Of a stretch of 64,000 bases of DNA, positions 18,846-26,489 are shown in pieces. The notes beneath the pieces are model-generated. The model made no database searches, had not been told where the DNA came from, and saw only the letters and a list, made by a program, of their open reading frames with translations. Location of the stretch: contig NZ_JBITMQ010000001.1 in the NCBI RefSeq assembly GCF_044466355.1, positions 1-64,000 of the forward strand. The letters run 5' to 3'. The first letter of the stretch is position 1; every line of letters starts with the position of its first letter. The position numbers and the translations under genes are program-made. This DNA comes from Actinophytocola sp044466355. GTDB taxonomy: Bacteria; Actinomycetota; Actinomycetes; Mycobacteriales; Pseudonocardiaceae.

Positions 18846-20119
18846 CGACCGCACCGAGGACGACACGGAACACGACGCGGCCTGCCGTCCAGCTCACGCT
18901 CGTCGACGCCGGGCACCTGTACCTGTCGTGGCGCTGGGAACACGATCCCCACGCGCAGCGCGTGCTTGTGCTGCCGCGGGACGAGGTCCGGGGGCCGCTC
19001 GACGAACTCGCCGCCGCCGTCCCGTCACCGCTGGCCGGTGAGAGCGGCGAGCAGGCGCTCGAACGGTCTCTTGGACACGGGCCGCTGGTCGACCGGTCCC
19101 GCGAGACCGGCCTGGCCGAGCGCCTCGCCGCCGGCCTGTTCCCGGCCCGGCTCGCCGCCGAGCTGACGGCGGTGTGCGGCGACGGCGTGCGACCGCACCT
19201 GCGGGTCCAGCCGTCGCCGTCGACCGCGCAGGTGCCGTGGGAGGCCCTCCTGGTCGACCCCGGCACGCGGCTCGTGGACCACGTCGACGTGTCGGTGCTG
19301 GTGCCCGCGACCGTGCGCAACGCGCGGGAGCGGTGTGTGTCGCCATGGCGTGCCGGTGGTCCGGTCGTCGGCGTGCTCGACCCGGTCGTGCCGGGCTTCG
19401 ACTCCGCGTCGGCGCTCGGGTCCGTGCTCGGCCCGGGCGCCGCCGACTCCGCGCTCGCCGGGATGCTGACGCGGCTGGGTTCGCGGCTCGCACCGACGGG
19501 CGCGCGGGCGTTGCGCCCCGACAACGTCGACCGCGACGTCCTCGAACGCGCCCTGGCCGACGCGTCGCGGCTGCTCTACGTCGGGCACGTGACACGTGGC
19601 GGACACGGGCTCGACGTGCGCCTGCACCTGTGCTGCGGACCCGGCACCACCGGCCTGGCGCCGCTGGTCGGCGCACACCGCCCGCTGACCGCGGCCGACA
19701 TCGTGCTCGGTCACCGGCCGGACACGCGGCAACCATGGCGCATCCCGAACCGGGTGGCGCTCATCGCCTGCGAGAGCGGCAGCGACGCGCGGTTCGCCGA
19801 ACCGGCGGGCCTGGTCACCGCGATGGTGCACGGTGGGGCCGAGTACGTGACGGCGACCAGGTGGGTGCTCCCGACCGACGCCGGGCTCGCCAGATACCTG
19901 CCGGGGATCGACGGCGCCGTCCTGGCCGACACCGTGGTCGCCGTGAACGACACCCACGAGTCCGCGGATCCGGTCGCCGCGCTGGGCACGTGGCAGCGGG
20001 ACATGGCCACGCGCTGGGCACGGACCGGCGAGCCGGCATGCTCGCCACTGCTGTGGGCGGCCTTCTCCACCGCGTACGCGCCCGCTCCGGCGATCACCGG
20101 CCGAACCTGTGATCGGTAG
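18842..20119 (+). CDS. CHAT-domain cysteine protease
   Basis: 425 residues from GTG 18842, overlapping the TPR gene stop (GTGA). The C-terminal half is a CHAT domain, with the catalytic His in LLYVGHVTRGG (His249) and the catalytic Cys in VALIACESGSD (Cys310), followed by GLVTAMVHGGAEYVTATRW. The CHAT family contains separase- and gingipain-like cysteine proteases, several of them in bacterial immunity (for example with TPR or gasdermin partners). No gasdermin or reverse transcriptase lies nearby; four small genes follow in the same operon. Confidence 0.85.
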   Translation: MTTAPRTTRNTTRPAVQLTLVDAGHLYLSWRWEHDPHAQRVLVLPRDEVRGPLDELAAAVPSPLAGESGEQALERSLGHGPLVDRSRETGLAERLAAGLFPARLAAELTAVCGDGVRPHLRVQPSPSTAQVPWEALLVDPGTRLVDHVDVSVLVPATVRNARERCVSPWRAGGPVVGVLDPVVPGFDSASALGSVLGPGAADSALAGMLTRLGSRLAPTGARALRPDNVDRDVLERALADASRLLYVGHVTRGGHGLDVRLHLCCGPGTTGLAPLVGAHRPLTAADIVLGHRPDTRQPWRIPNRVALIACESGSDARFAEPAGLVTAMVHGGAEYVTATRWVLPTDAGLARYLPGIDGAVLADTVVAVNDTHESADPVAALGTWQRDMATRWARTGEPACSPLLWAAFSTAYAPAPAITGRTCDR

Positions 20120-20165
20120 GCAGCGGGGACCGGCACACTCCTGAGAACGTGTCGCCGGCCTACCC

Positions 20166-20723
20166 GTGGTCACGGCGACTGCCAGCGAAAAGAGGCGCAG
20201 CATGGTGTTCCTGGCGACCTACGCGACACCAGCGTTCGCCGTGTGGGCGTTCGCGTGGTTCTGGTTCGAGCTGCCGTGGTACCTCTCGCCACTGCCGGCG
20301 TTCCTCGCGTTTCCCGCGGGCTTCCTCGTCTGGGTCATCCGACTGCGGGTCGCCCGCCTCCCCGCGCTCGACCCGCACACCTACCGGGCCACGGTCGTCG
20401 AGCACACCCTCGAGGTCTACGACCAGGAAGATGGTTACGAGCGGACGAACCTCCACGTACGGGTCGACACACCGGACGGCGGTTTCGACTCCGTGCTCGC
20501 CGACAACGTCGCCGACGAGGATCTCCACCGGTTCCACCCGAGCAGCACGTGGTCGGTACGCGTCTTCGCCGACACGACCGCCCGGGTCTTCCTCAGCGAC
20601 GCCCACGACGACGTACTGCGGAGCGGCTACCACCTCGACGGCATCCGCCACCCTGGCGAGCACACCCAGAGGCCCCGGCCGAAACCCGGATCACCGTTGG
20701 CGCGCAAGCGATTCCGGACGTAG
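20166..20723 (+). CDS. Small membrane protein, copy A of tandem pair
   Basis: 185 residues from GTG 20166; ATG 20202 with AAGAGG upstream is an alternative start. Two membrane helices lie near the N-terminus (about 15-55, around WFELPWYLSPLP), then a soluble beta-rich domain (HVRVDTPDGGFDSVLADNV). It is paralogous to the next gene, and 89 bp are identical between the two. It belongs to the TPR-CHAT operon by position. No known family; possibly a membrane anchor or substrate of the protease (inference). Confidence 0.7.
   Translation: MVTATASEKRRSMVFLATYATPAFAVWAFAWFWFELPWYLSPLPAFLAFPAGFLVWVIRLRVARLPALDPHTYRATVVEHTLEVYDQEDGYERTNLHVRVDTPDGGFDSVLADNVADEDLHRFHPSSTWSVRVFADTTARVFLSDAHDDVLRSGYHLDGIRHPGEHTQRPRPKPGSPLARKRFRT
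20542..20630 (+). repeat. 89-bp exact duplicate, copy 1
   Basis: Identical base for base to 21096-21184, inside the C-terminal coding part of the tandem paralogues. The surrounding coding sequences have diverged much more, which indicates gene conversion or a selected constraint. Confidence 0.9.
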
Positions 20724-20728
20724 CCACC

Positions 20729-21289
20729 ATGCCGGACTTCTGCCGGGACCGCGCCGGCCCGCGCCCGGGCCGGGTGTGGGCCATCCGGCTGGGCCCGCTC
20801 GCCCTGGTGCTGTGGGTCATCGCCGCGATCCGGTTCGACCTGCCGTGGTACCTCCCACTACTGATGATCTTCGCCGGCTTGGTGGGCTGGATGCCGTACT
20901 TGGCTTTCGGTCCCCTCCCCGCGCTCGACCCGCACCCGCGCCAGGCCACGGTCACCGGGCACACGACCGAGGTCGTCGACGAGCTCGACAGTCGACGGCC
21001 CGTCATCCACGTCCGGGTGGACACGCCCGGCGGCGGCTTCGACTCCGTCCTCGCCGACCACATCGCCGACGACGACCGCGACCGGTTCGTCCGGGGCAGC
21101 ACGTGGTCGGTACGCGTCTTCGCCGACACGACCGCCCGGGTCTTCCTCAGCGACGCCCACGACGACGTACTGCGGAGCGGCTACGACCTCGACGGCGTCC
21201 GCATGGCGACGGAGAGCGTCCACTTCTCGGGTGCGCCGAAACCCGGGTCACCCCTGACGCGGCACCGGATCGGGAGGCGGCTTCGATGA
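20729..21289 (+). CDS. Small membrane protein, copy B of tandem pair
   Basis: 186 residues from ATG 20729, 5 bp after copy A stops. It has the same layout: two N-terminal membrane helices around FDLPWYLPLLM, then the soluble domain (HVRVDTPGGGFDSVLADHI) ending KPGSPLTRHRIG. Its stop overlaps the ATG of the next gene (ATGA). The function is unknown, with the same context as copy A. Confidence 0.75.
   Translation: MPDFCRDRAGPRPGRVWAIRLGPLALVLWVIAAIRFDLPWYLPLLMIFAGLVGWMPYLAFGPLPALDPHPRQATVTGHTTEVVDELDSRRPVIHVRVDTPGGGFDSVLADHIADDDRDRFVRGSTWSVRVFADTTARVFLSDAHDDVLRSGYDLDGVRMATESVHFSGAPKPGSPLTRHRIGRRLR
21096..21184 (+). repeat. 89-bp exact duplicate, copy 2
   Basis: Second copy of the 20542-20630 sequence, in the same frame and the same place within the paralogue. 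Confidence 0.9.
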
Positions 21290-22056
21290 ACCTCGTGGGA
21301 TGGCTGGTCGTCGGTGTCAACGGACTGGTGCTGTTGTCCGTGGTGGCGTTGGCGATCTTCGACCGGAAAACGTTCAGCACGCCGGAAGAACTGGCCGCCG
21401 TCGCCCGCCGGGTGGCGGCCAGGACACGGGACTCCTGGGACCTCGACCGCCGGAAGCTGAGCGAACCGCTGGCCATGACGGGCCGGTGGACGACCGCGGT
21501 CGGGGTGGTCCGATGGCGACCCGGGTTGCCGCGCCCGACCGTCGGCAGGCTCACCCCGTGGTGGGCGACGGACGGGATCTCGGACTCGATCGACACCGTC
21601 CGGCTGGCGCTCGACGTGGACGGGCAGCGCGATCCCGTCGTGCTGGAGGAGTACCTCCATGACCTCCGCGAACTCCAGCCCGGCATGCTCGTGCCGATCG
21701 TGGATCCGGGCGACGGCAAGGGCATGCGGCTCGCCCTCGACTATCCGGCCGACCAGCTCGGCCTGCTGCTGGCCGACTACCGGCGCGACCACGGGCTGCT
21801 CGACGAGCACCAGCACGCGGCCTGGACACGCGGGCGCCGGCAGCTCGCCGAGGTCCTCGACGTCCGGCCCACCGGCCGGGTGCTGGCGGACTCGGTCGAG
21901 GTCGCGGCCGTGGTCAGGGTGGCGGGCGAACCGTTGACGGCGGTCGGTTTCGTCCGGCCGGAGGAGGCCAGCGCGATGCGCAGAAGCAGGCAGGTGCCTG
22001 TCTGCGTCCTCACCGAGCGGCCCGGCGAACCCGTCCTCGGCTGGTTCCCGTTCTGA
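21286..22056 (+). CDS. Single-pass membrane protein of TPR-CHAT operon
   Basis: 256 residues. It has one N-terminal membrane helix (WLVVGVNGLVLLSVVALAIF), then a ~220-residue soluble domain. It overlaps both neighbours (ATGA at the start, TGATG at the end). I recognise no family. The motif LQPGMLVPIVDPGDGKGMRL resembles the opening of the next protein's domain, so the two could share a fold, but this is weak. Confidence 0.7.
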   Translation: MNLVGWLVVGVNGLVLLSVVALAIFDRKTFSTPEELAAVARRVAARTRDSWDLDRRKLSEPLAMTGRWTTAVGVVRWRPGLPRPTVGRLTPWWATDGISDSIDTVRLALDVDGQRDPVVLEEYLHDLRELQPGMLVPIVDPGDGKGMRLALDYPADQLGLLLADYRRDHGLLDEHQHAAWTRGRRQLAEVLDVRPTGRVLADSVEVAAVVRVAGEPLTAVGFVRPEEASAMRRSRQVPVCVLTERPGEPVLGWFPF

Positions 22057-22640
22057 TGGGCACCGCGAACCCCGGACCCGTCCGGTACGCCGCCATCACC
22101 GGCGTCGAGGACAACCTCAGCAGGACAGCACCGGATCCGCGGCACACACTGTCGCTGAGCGTCTCCGTCGAGCTACCGGGTGCCCGGCCCGCCCTCCTGC
22201 TCGTCAAGGAACGCCCCCGGCGGTGGTCTCAGCTGCGCGCGGGCCGGATCGTCGCGGTGCGGGCACACTCGTCGATCCCGGACGTGGTGACCTACGCGGG
22301 CGACCTGACCCGCGAACAGCAGCTGGCCGGGCTCGTCGCACAACGGGCAGCGCACGGCCTGCTCCCCGACCTCGCTTCCGCCGACGACGACCTCGTGGCC
22401 GCGACCCTGCGCGCGGTCCACGCGGGCACGCACACCCTCGGCGAGCACACCGAGATGCTGTTCGACGTCGAGGTGTCGCGGCCGGACACGGCTCCCGAGC
22501 ATCACCTTGCCCGCGGCTTCCACCTCCCCGAGGAGATCGCGGGCCACCGGCAGGGCACCGCCGTCCGCATCCGGCCGGGCAGCCCCGCGATCCTGTGGCC
22601 CGACCTCGAGCTGGTCACACTGTCGGCACAGCACGGGTAG
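22056..22640 (+). CDS. Unknown soluble protein, last gene of TPR-CHAT operon
   Basis: 194 residues from ATG 22056, overlapping the previous stop. It has no signal or membrane helix. Two similar halves (SVELPGARPALLLVKERP...RAGRIVAVR and FDVEVSRPDTAPEHHLARGF...QGTAVRIRPGS) suggest a duplicated small beta domain. No known family. It is read with the five genes upstream; its last 26 bp overlap the end of the convergent glycosyltransferase gene. Confidence 0.7.
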   Translation: MGTANPGPVRYAAITGVEDNLSRTAPDPRHTLSLSVSVELPGARPALLLVKERPRRWSQLRAGRIVAVRAHSSIPDVVTYAGDLTREQQLAGLVAQRAAHGLLPDLASADDDLVAATLRAVHAGTHTLGEHTEMLFDVEVSRPDTAPEHHLARGFHLPEEIAGHRQGTAVRIRPGSPAILWPDLELVTLSAQHG

Positions 22641-23568
22641 CCCCGTCCGCCGGAATCCGCTCCCGGCGTGCCGCGACCGCCCACGCGCACAGCGCCGCGA
22701 GCACCGCCATCGCGACGAACGTGCAGATGCTCGTCGTGATCATCGGCAGCGGATCGAGGGTGAGCGGGTCGTACGGCGGGTCGGGAATCACCCACACGCT
22801 GATGCGCAGCGCCAGCACCGCGACCGGGACCACCGCGCACGCCCACAGCACCGTGCTGCGTCGTCGCCGGGCCACGTCGCCGACGTGGATCGACACCGGC
22901 AGCAGCCAGACCCAGTAGTGGTGCCAGGCCACGGGCGACACGAGCACCATCGCGAGCACGACGGCGGCCAGGCCGACACCGTCCTCGCCGATCCGGTGCG
23001 CGAGGGTCGCGGTGACCGCCGCGGCGGTCACCGCCAGCATCGAGGCGACCAGCCATGGCCCGGTCACCTCGGTCGAGTGCAGCACGCGCGCGAGCATGGC
23101 CCGCATCGACTCGTTGTCGACCCAGCCGATGGGGGCGAGCCGGTCGGGCTGCAGGCCCTTGTCGAACCAGAACTCCGCCGAGTACGCCGGGAACACGAGC
23201 CAGCCGAGCGCGACCGTGCCCGCAGCGGCGCCCGCAACAGTCGCCGCGGCCCGGCGGCGGCCGGTGAGGGCGTAGTACAGCACGATCGCCATCGGATACA
23301 CCTTGATGCCCGCGGCGATGCCGGACAGCACGCCCTTGACCCGCGAGGTCTCCGGCAGGTGCAGGTCCAGCGCGACGAGTCCCACCAGCACCAGGCTGAC
23401 CTGTCCACATTGGAGGACCTGGTCAACGGGCTGCACGAGCAGCGCGGCGACCGTGGCGCCGACCGTGAGCGACCACGGTGGACGGCGGCGCGAAGGTTCT
23501 CGACGGCTGGTCGACACGATCGCCGACAACGCGTCGTCCGGCGGTGTCGTGCTTCGGAGTGTCGCCAC
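22615..23568 (-). CDS. GT87-type membrane glycosyltransferase, N-terminally truncated
   Basis: 317 residues with about seven membrane helices. The conserved GT87 (DUF2029) section is present: CGQVSLVLVGLVALDL, GVLSGIAAGIKVYPMAIVLYYAL, SPVAWHHYWVWLLPV. Relatives are ~400-440 residues and carry the catalytic Asp region in the first ~100, which is missing; the first ~35 residues here look like random coding. It is probably a non-functional remnant, or the start region was rearranged. Intact relatives add mannose or arabinose from polyprenyl-phosphate sugars at the outer membrane face. Confidence 0.65.
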   Translation of the reverse strand: MATLRSTTPPDDALSAIVSTSRREPSRRRPPWSLTVGATVAALLVQPVDQVLQCGQVSLVLVGLVALDLHLPETSRVKGVLSGIAAGIKVYPMAIVLYYALTGRRRAAATVAGAAAGTVALGWLVFPAYSAEFWFDKGLQPDRLAPIGWVDNESMRAMLARVLHSTEVTGPWLVASMLAVTAAAVTATLAHRIGEDGVGLAAVVLAMVLVSPVAWHHYWVWLLPVSIHVGDVARRRRSTVLWACAVVPVAVLALRISVWVIPDPPYDPLTLDPLPMITTSICTFVAMAVLAALCAWAVAARRERIPADGATRAVPTV

Positions 23569-23904
23569 GCGGCTGTCCGATGTGGACTCCCACTCGCCGG
23601 GTGCGTGCTGCGCACCGGCGGCGCGGCCGGGTTCGGCTCGGTTACCGCAGTGTTCGGAGGTGGCAGGTGATCGTTGTGCTCGGGCGCTGATGGCCTGGGC
23701 GATCCGGGCGCGCCGATCTCGCTCACGTGGGTGATTTTCCCGCGTCGACGCATCGGGCTGAGCGTTGCCGAAAGTGCGCGGCAGGAACGCGTTTCAGGGT
23801 CGTGGAGGCGTCGGCTGCCGGAATTGTCAGCAGGCGACCAGGGTGGGAGATCGGTTAGCGTCCTGAGCGGTTACCGCCCGTCGAACCAGTGAGAGGACAA
23901 CAAC
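23569..23904. other. Intergenic, no gene recognised
   Basis: No supported coding frame. It may hold the lost 5' part of the glycosyltransferase gene in degraded form, and the promoter of the small gene at 23905. Confidence 0.4.
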
Positions 23905-24120
23905 GTGGCCATCTCCGCCAACCTCGACAAGCACCTGGACAAGGCGTACGAAAACCTCAGCCTTGCCGAGCTTCTCGACGCTCCGGTTGCCGCGCTCGCA
24001 GGTGTCAGCGACGGTGACGCTGACAAGCTGGCCGCGGCCTTCAACATCAAGACGGTGCGTGACCTCGGTGCCAACAAGTATTTCCGCCTCGCCGCGGCCC
24101 TCGTCGACCTCGACAAGTAG
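23905..24120 (+). CDS. Small helix-hairpin-helix-like protein
   Basis: 71 residues. The ATG at 23911 or the GTG at 23905 could start it; GAGAGGACAAC lies upstream. The C-terminal ~45 residues (APVAALAGVSDGDADKLAAAFNIKTVRDLG, ending NKYFRLAAALVDL) fit a helix-hairpin-helix. I recall similar short actinobacterial proteins of unknown role. It has no secretion signal and stands alone. It could bind nucleic acid or a partner protein. Confidence 0.65.
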   Translation: MAISANLDKHLDKAYENLSLAELLDAPVAALAGVSDGDADKLAAAFNIKTVRDLGANKYFRLAAALVDLDK

Positions 24121-24380
24121 GCGAATCCGCCAAAGCCGGCCGCTTGGTGACGGTGCCCGTCCGCCTGATGACCGGTGCGGTCGCGCTGAGCGTCATGGTG
24201 CCGCTGTCTCGGTGAGGCGTTGCTTGAGAGCTTCCAGTTCGGTGTGCAGCGCGATCGGGTCCCGCCGCACCACACCGACCTGGCCAGCAAGGTCTGGTGG
24301 GTGGTGGGGGCCTGGTCAAGGCCGGGAATGGCTGCGGTGGTCGTCGTCTCCCTGCGGATGCTGCGGCGTCGTCGGGCCGG

Positions 24381-25190
24381 TCAGCCGATCGTGGTGTCGA
24401 AAGGGCGGTGAGCCAGCTTGCGGAGCGCCCGGGCGGCGGCGTCGGCAACCCGGTCGGTGAGCGCCGCGTCCGGTCCTGCCGGTGAGCGCTCGTCGGGTGG
24501 GGTGGCCATGACCAGCGCGAGCGCACAGTCGTGGTAGACCTCGAAGTCCAGGCGTGCGCCGGGGAAGTCGGTGAGCGCGCGGAGCAGACCGGGCAGCGCG
24601 AGTAGCGGGTCGCTCGCCTCGTCCGGCGCGAGAACGGTCGGTTCGGCGTGCGGCGTGAGCGGTTCCAGGTCGGCGGTGACGTCGAGGAGGTCGACGACGA
24701 CGTGTGCACCCGCGGCGATGCGTCGCAAGGGGAAGGTGATCGCGTCGGCCGGGCTCCAGGTGGTGATGTCGCTGATCCCGCAGACCATCAACAGCGGGCA
24801 CAGGATCGGCAGGTTGTCCGCACCGGCGATCACGACCTTGCTGGCCCGTGGCGCGCGGCCGGCGCGGCTCAGGGTGGTCAGCAGCGCCGCCGCCAGGGCG
24901 ATCGCGGTGGTGTCCTGGTCGGTCAGTACGGGCCGCCAGCCCGCCAGCGCCCGCACCTGACGTGCGAACTCGGGCCGTGCGTGCTGGAGAAAGATCGTGG
25001 CGACTTCGGGCGGGAACGCGCGCAGGTCGGTCTCGTCCTGCTGCTCCCCGCCGCCGGCGGGGCCCAGCACGCGGACGGGCAGCCCGGCGAGGTCCTCGAT
25101 CAGCGCTGCGTACCGGCGCGCGCTCGGCGCTACCGCGCCGCCGTCGCTCACCACGGCCACCAGGTGTTCCGGTCGTGGTTCGGCGGTCAC
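24381..25190 (-). CDS. Malic-enzyme-like NAD-binding protein, degenerate
   Basis: 269 residues from GTG 25190; the open frame extends to an ATG at 25274, but that part is unlike protein and overlaps the upstream gene. The central part matches the malic-enzyme NAD-binding region: PVLTDQDTTAIALAAALLTTL aligns with the DDQ-GTAIV motif, then VVIAGADNLPILCPLLMVCG in the nucleotide-binding fold. The first Asp and the catalytic Tyr/Lys region of true malic enzymes are not evident, so it may be a non-catalytic relative. Paired with the small gene upstream. Confidence 0.5.
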   Translation of the reverse strand: MTAEPRPEHLVAVVSDGGAVAPSARRYAALIEDLAGLPVRVLGPAGGGEQQDETDLRAFPPEVATIFLQHARPEFARQVRALAGWRPVLTDQDTTAIALAAALLTTLSRAGRAPRASKVVIAGADNLPILCPLLMVCGISDITTWSPADAITFPLRRIAAGAHVVVDLLDVTADLEPLTPHAEPTVLAPDEASDPLLALPGLLRALTDFPGARLDFEVYHDCALALVMATPPDERSPAGPDAALTDRVADAAARALRKLAHRPFDTTIG

Positions 25191-25236
25191 GCGGTGCCAC
25201 GCAGGATCGCCGGATGCCGGGACAACGCGCCCATGA

Positions 25237-25443
25237 TCAGTCTCCGAGGGTCGCGGATTCCAGGACGGCCGCATCCACCCACTCGCTGGTGTCGATGCCG
25301 TGCCGCGCGGCCACGTCGAGCAGGTCCCGGATGCGGGCTACGTGCACATGGACCTCGTGGTCGTGACCGGCTTGCGACGCCTTGTCCAGCGTCTTCAGAC
25401 CGTCGGCGACCTGGCTTCGCAGGACCGCTTCGAACTCGCTCAT
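25237..25443 (-). CDS. Small helical protein with malic-enzyme-like partner
   Basis: 68 residues from ATG 25443 (ATG 25452 is also possible). Mostly helical, with a His-rich turn (GHDHEVHVHVARIRDLLDVAARHGI). No known family. It sits upstream of the malic-enzyme-like gene on the same strand, so the two are probably co-transcribed. Confidence 0.55.
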   Translation of the reverse strand: MSEFEAVLRSQVADGLKTLDKASQAGHDHEVHVHVARIRDLLDVAARHGIDTSEWVDAAVLESATLGD

Positions 25444-25665
25444 CGTCCCCATGTCTCCCGCGCGCGATCCAACGCCGCACCCCACTCGATGACGAATACA
25501 TCATCTGCGCACTTAAGTAATTTCGCAACTACTGGATCGCGCGAGACCAGCCACACGGGTGCCCGCGTGTCCTACCTGGCCGGTTGCCCAGTCGCCGGCG
25601 AGGGTCGAGACGGTTCGGCCACCCGCGCTTCCGCACGGGTTGTGAAACGGGGACGAGGTGCGGGT

Positions 25666-26049
25666 CTAGCCACGCCGCGACGTGGTGCCGGGCGAGCCGC
25701 CGCCCCGGTTCGTCGCCGAGGACGCTGGGGTGCCGAGGTCTGCCAGCAGTTCGACCTGCCCGGACAACACCCCGGTCAGGATCAGTCGGGCGACTGACAG
25801 CAACTCGGCCACATGTGGGCTGGTCAGCGAGTAGTAGACGTTCGAGCCCTCCTTGCGGGTGGTCACCAGACCCGCGCGGCGCAGCACCGCCAGCTGTTGC
25901 GACAGGTTCGCCGGCTCGATCCCGACCTCCGGCAGCATCTCCGCGACCGCGTGTTCCCGCTGACTCAGCAGCTCCAGTACCCGGATCCGCGCCGGATGCC
26001 CCAACGTCTTGAAGAACTCCGCCTTGAGCTGATACAGGGGCCTGCTCAC
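25666..26049 (-). CDS. ArsR/SmtB-family repressor
   Basis: 127 residues from GTG 26049, with GGAGGAG just upstream. The winged helix is complete: FFKTLGHPARIRVLELLSQREHAVAEMLPEVGIEPANLSQQLAVLRRAGLVTTRKEGSNVYYSL-type order. There is no Cys, so metal sensing by thiols is unlikely. It is divergent from the PEP carboxykinase gene, 440 bp away, and may control it. Confidence 0.88.
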   Translation of the reverse strand: MSRPLYQLKAEFFKTLGHPARIRVLELLSQREHAVAEMLPEVGIEPANLSQQLAVLRRAGLVTTRKEGSNVYYSLTSPHVAELLSVARLILTGVLSGQVELLADLGTPASSATNRGGGSPGTTSRRG

Positions 26050-26489
26050 CAGCACTCCTCCCCACACGCTCCCGACATACGGCCGGCCCGCGCCCCACAA
26101 CGAGAACAGGACACCTGGTCGCAGGGGTTCAACAGTTGCTAACCTTAGCAAGTCTGAAAGGGCATGCCGCGACGCGTGCGCCACGGCCACCCGCACGCCG
26201 GGGTGGGAGTCGACAGTGCGTCAGTTGACCGTGGCCGAGGTGACGACCCGTCACGTGACCACCGTTGTACCAGACGGCGTCATGATCGTCCACGGACTCG
26301 ACGCGCACGCTGGTCGCCGCCGCGCCTTGTGCCCCGGGTCTGTGCCCGCCCGCGCGGAACGTGTGTTTGTGCTGGTCGGCTGGATCGATGCGCCAATCGA
26401 TCCAGTGACGGACGGAACACGTTCCCCGGCATCCGGGCCGGTGTTCGATGGCTACGTTCGAGGTCTCGTTCCCGTGAAGGAGAGGTTTC
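26050..26489. other. Divergent promoter region with a possible CBS-domain scrap
   Basis: This separates ArsR and PEP carboxykinase genes. Bases 26216-26300 on the plus strand read RQLTVAEVTTRHVTTVVPDG, which resembles the start of a CBS domain, but the frame then loses the pattern. AAGGAGAGG just before 26490 is the PEPCK ribosome-binding site. Confidence 0.4.

Noticed and set aside
16587..18866. Long minus-strand frame opposite the TPR gene
   Set aside because: Antisense of a clear repeat protein; composition is Arg/Gly-rich without a family.
24189..24330. Short minus frame with a helical C-terminus (ELEALKQRLTE)
   Set aside because: Only ~40 residues, no clear start or family; not enough support for a gene.
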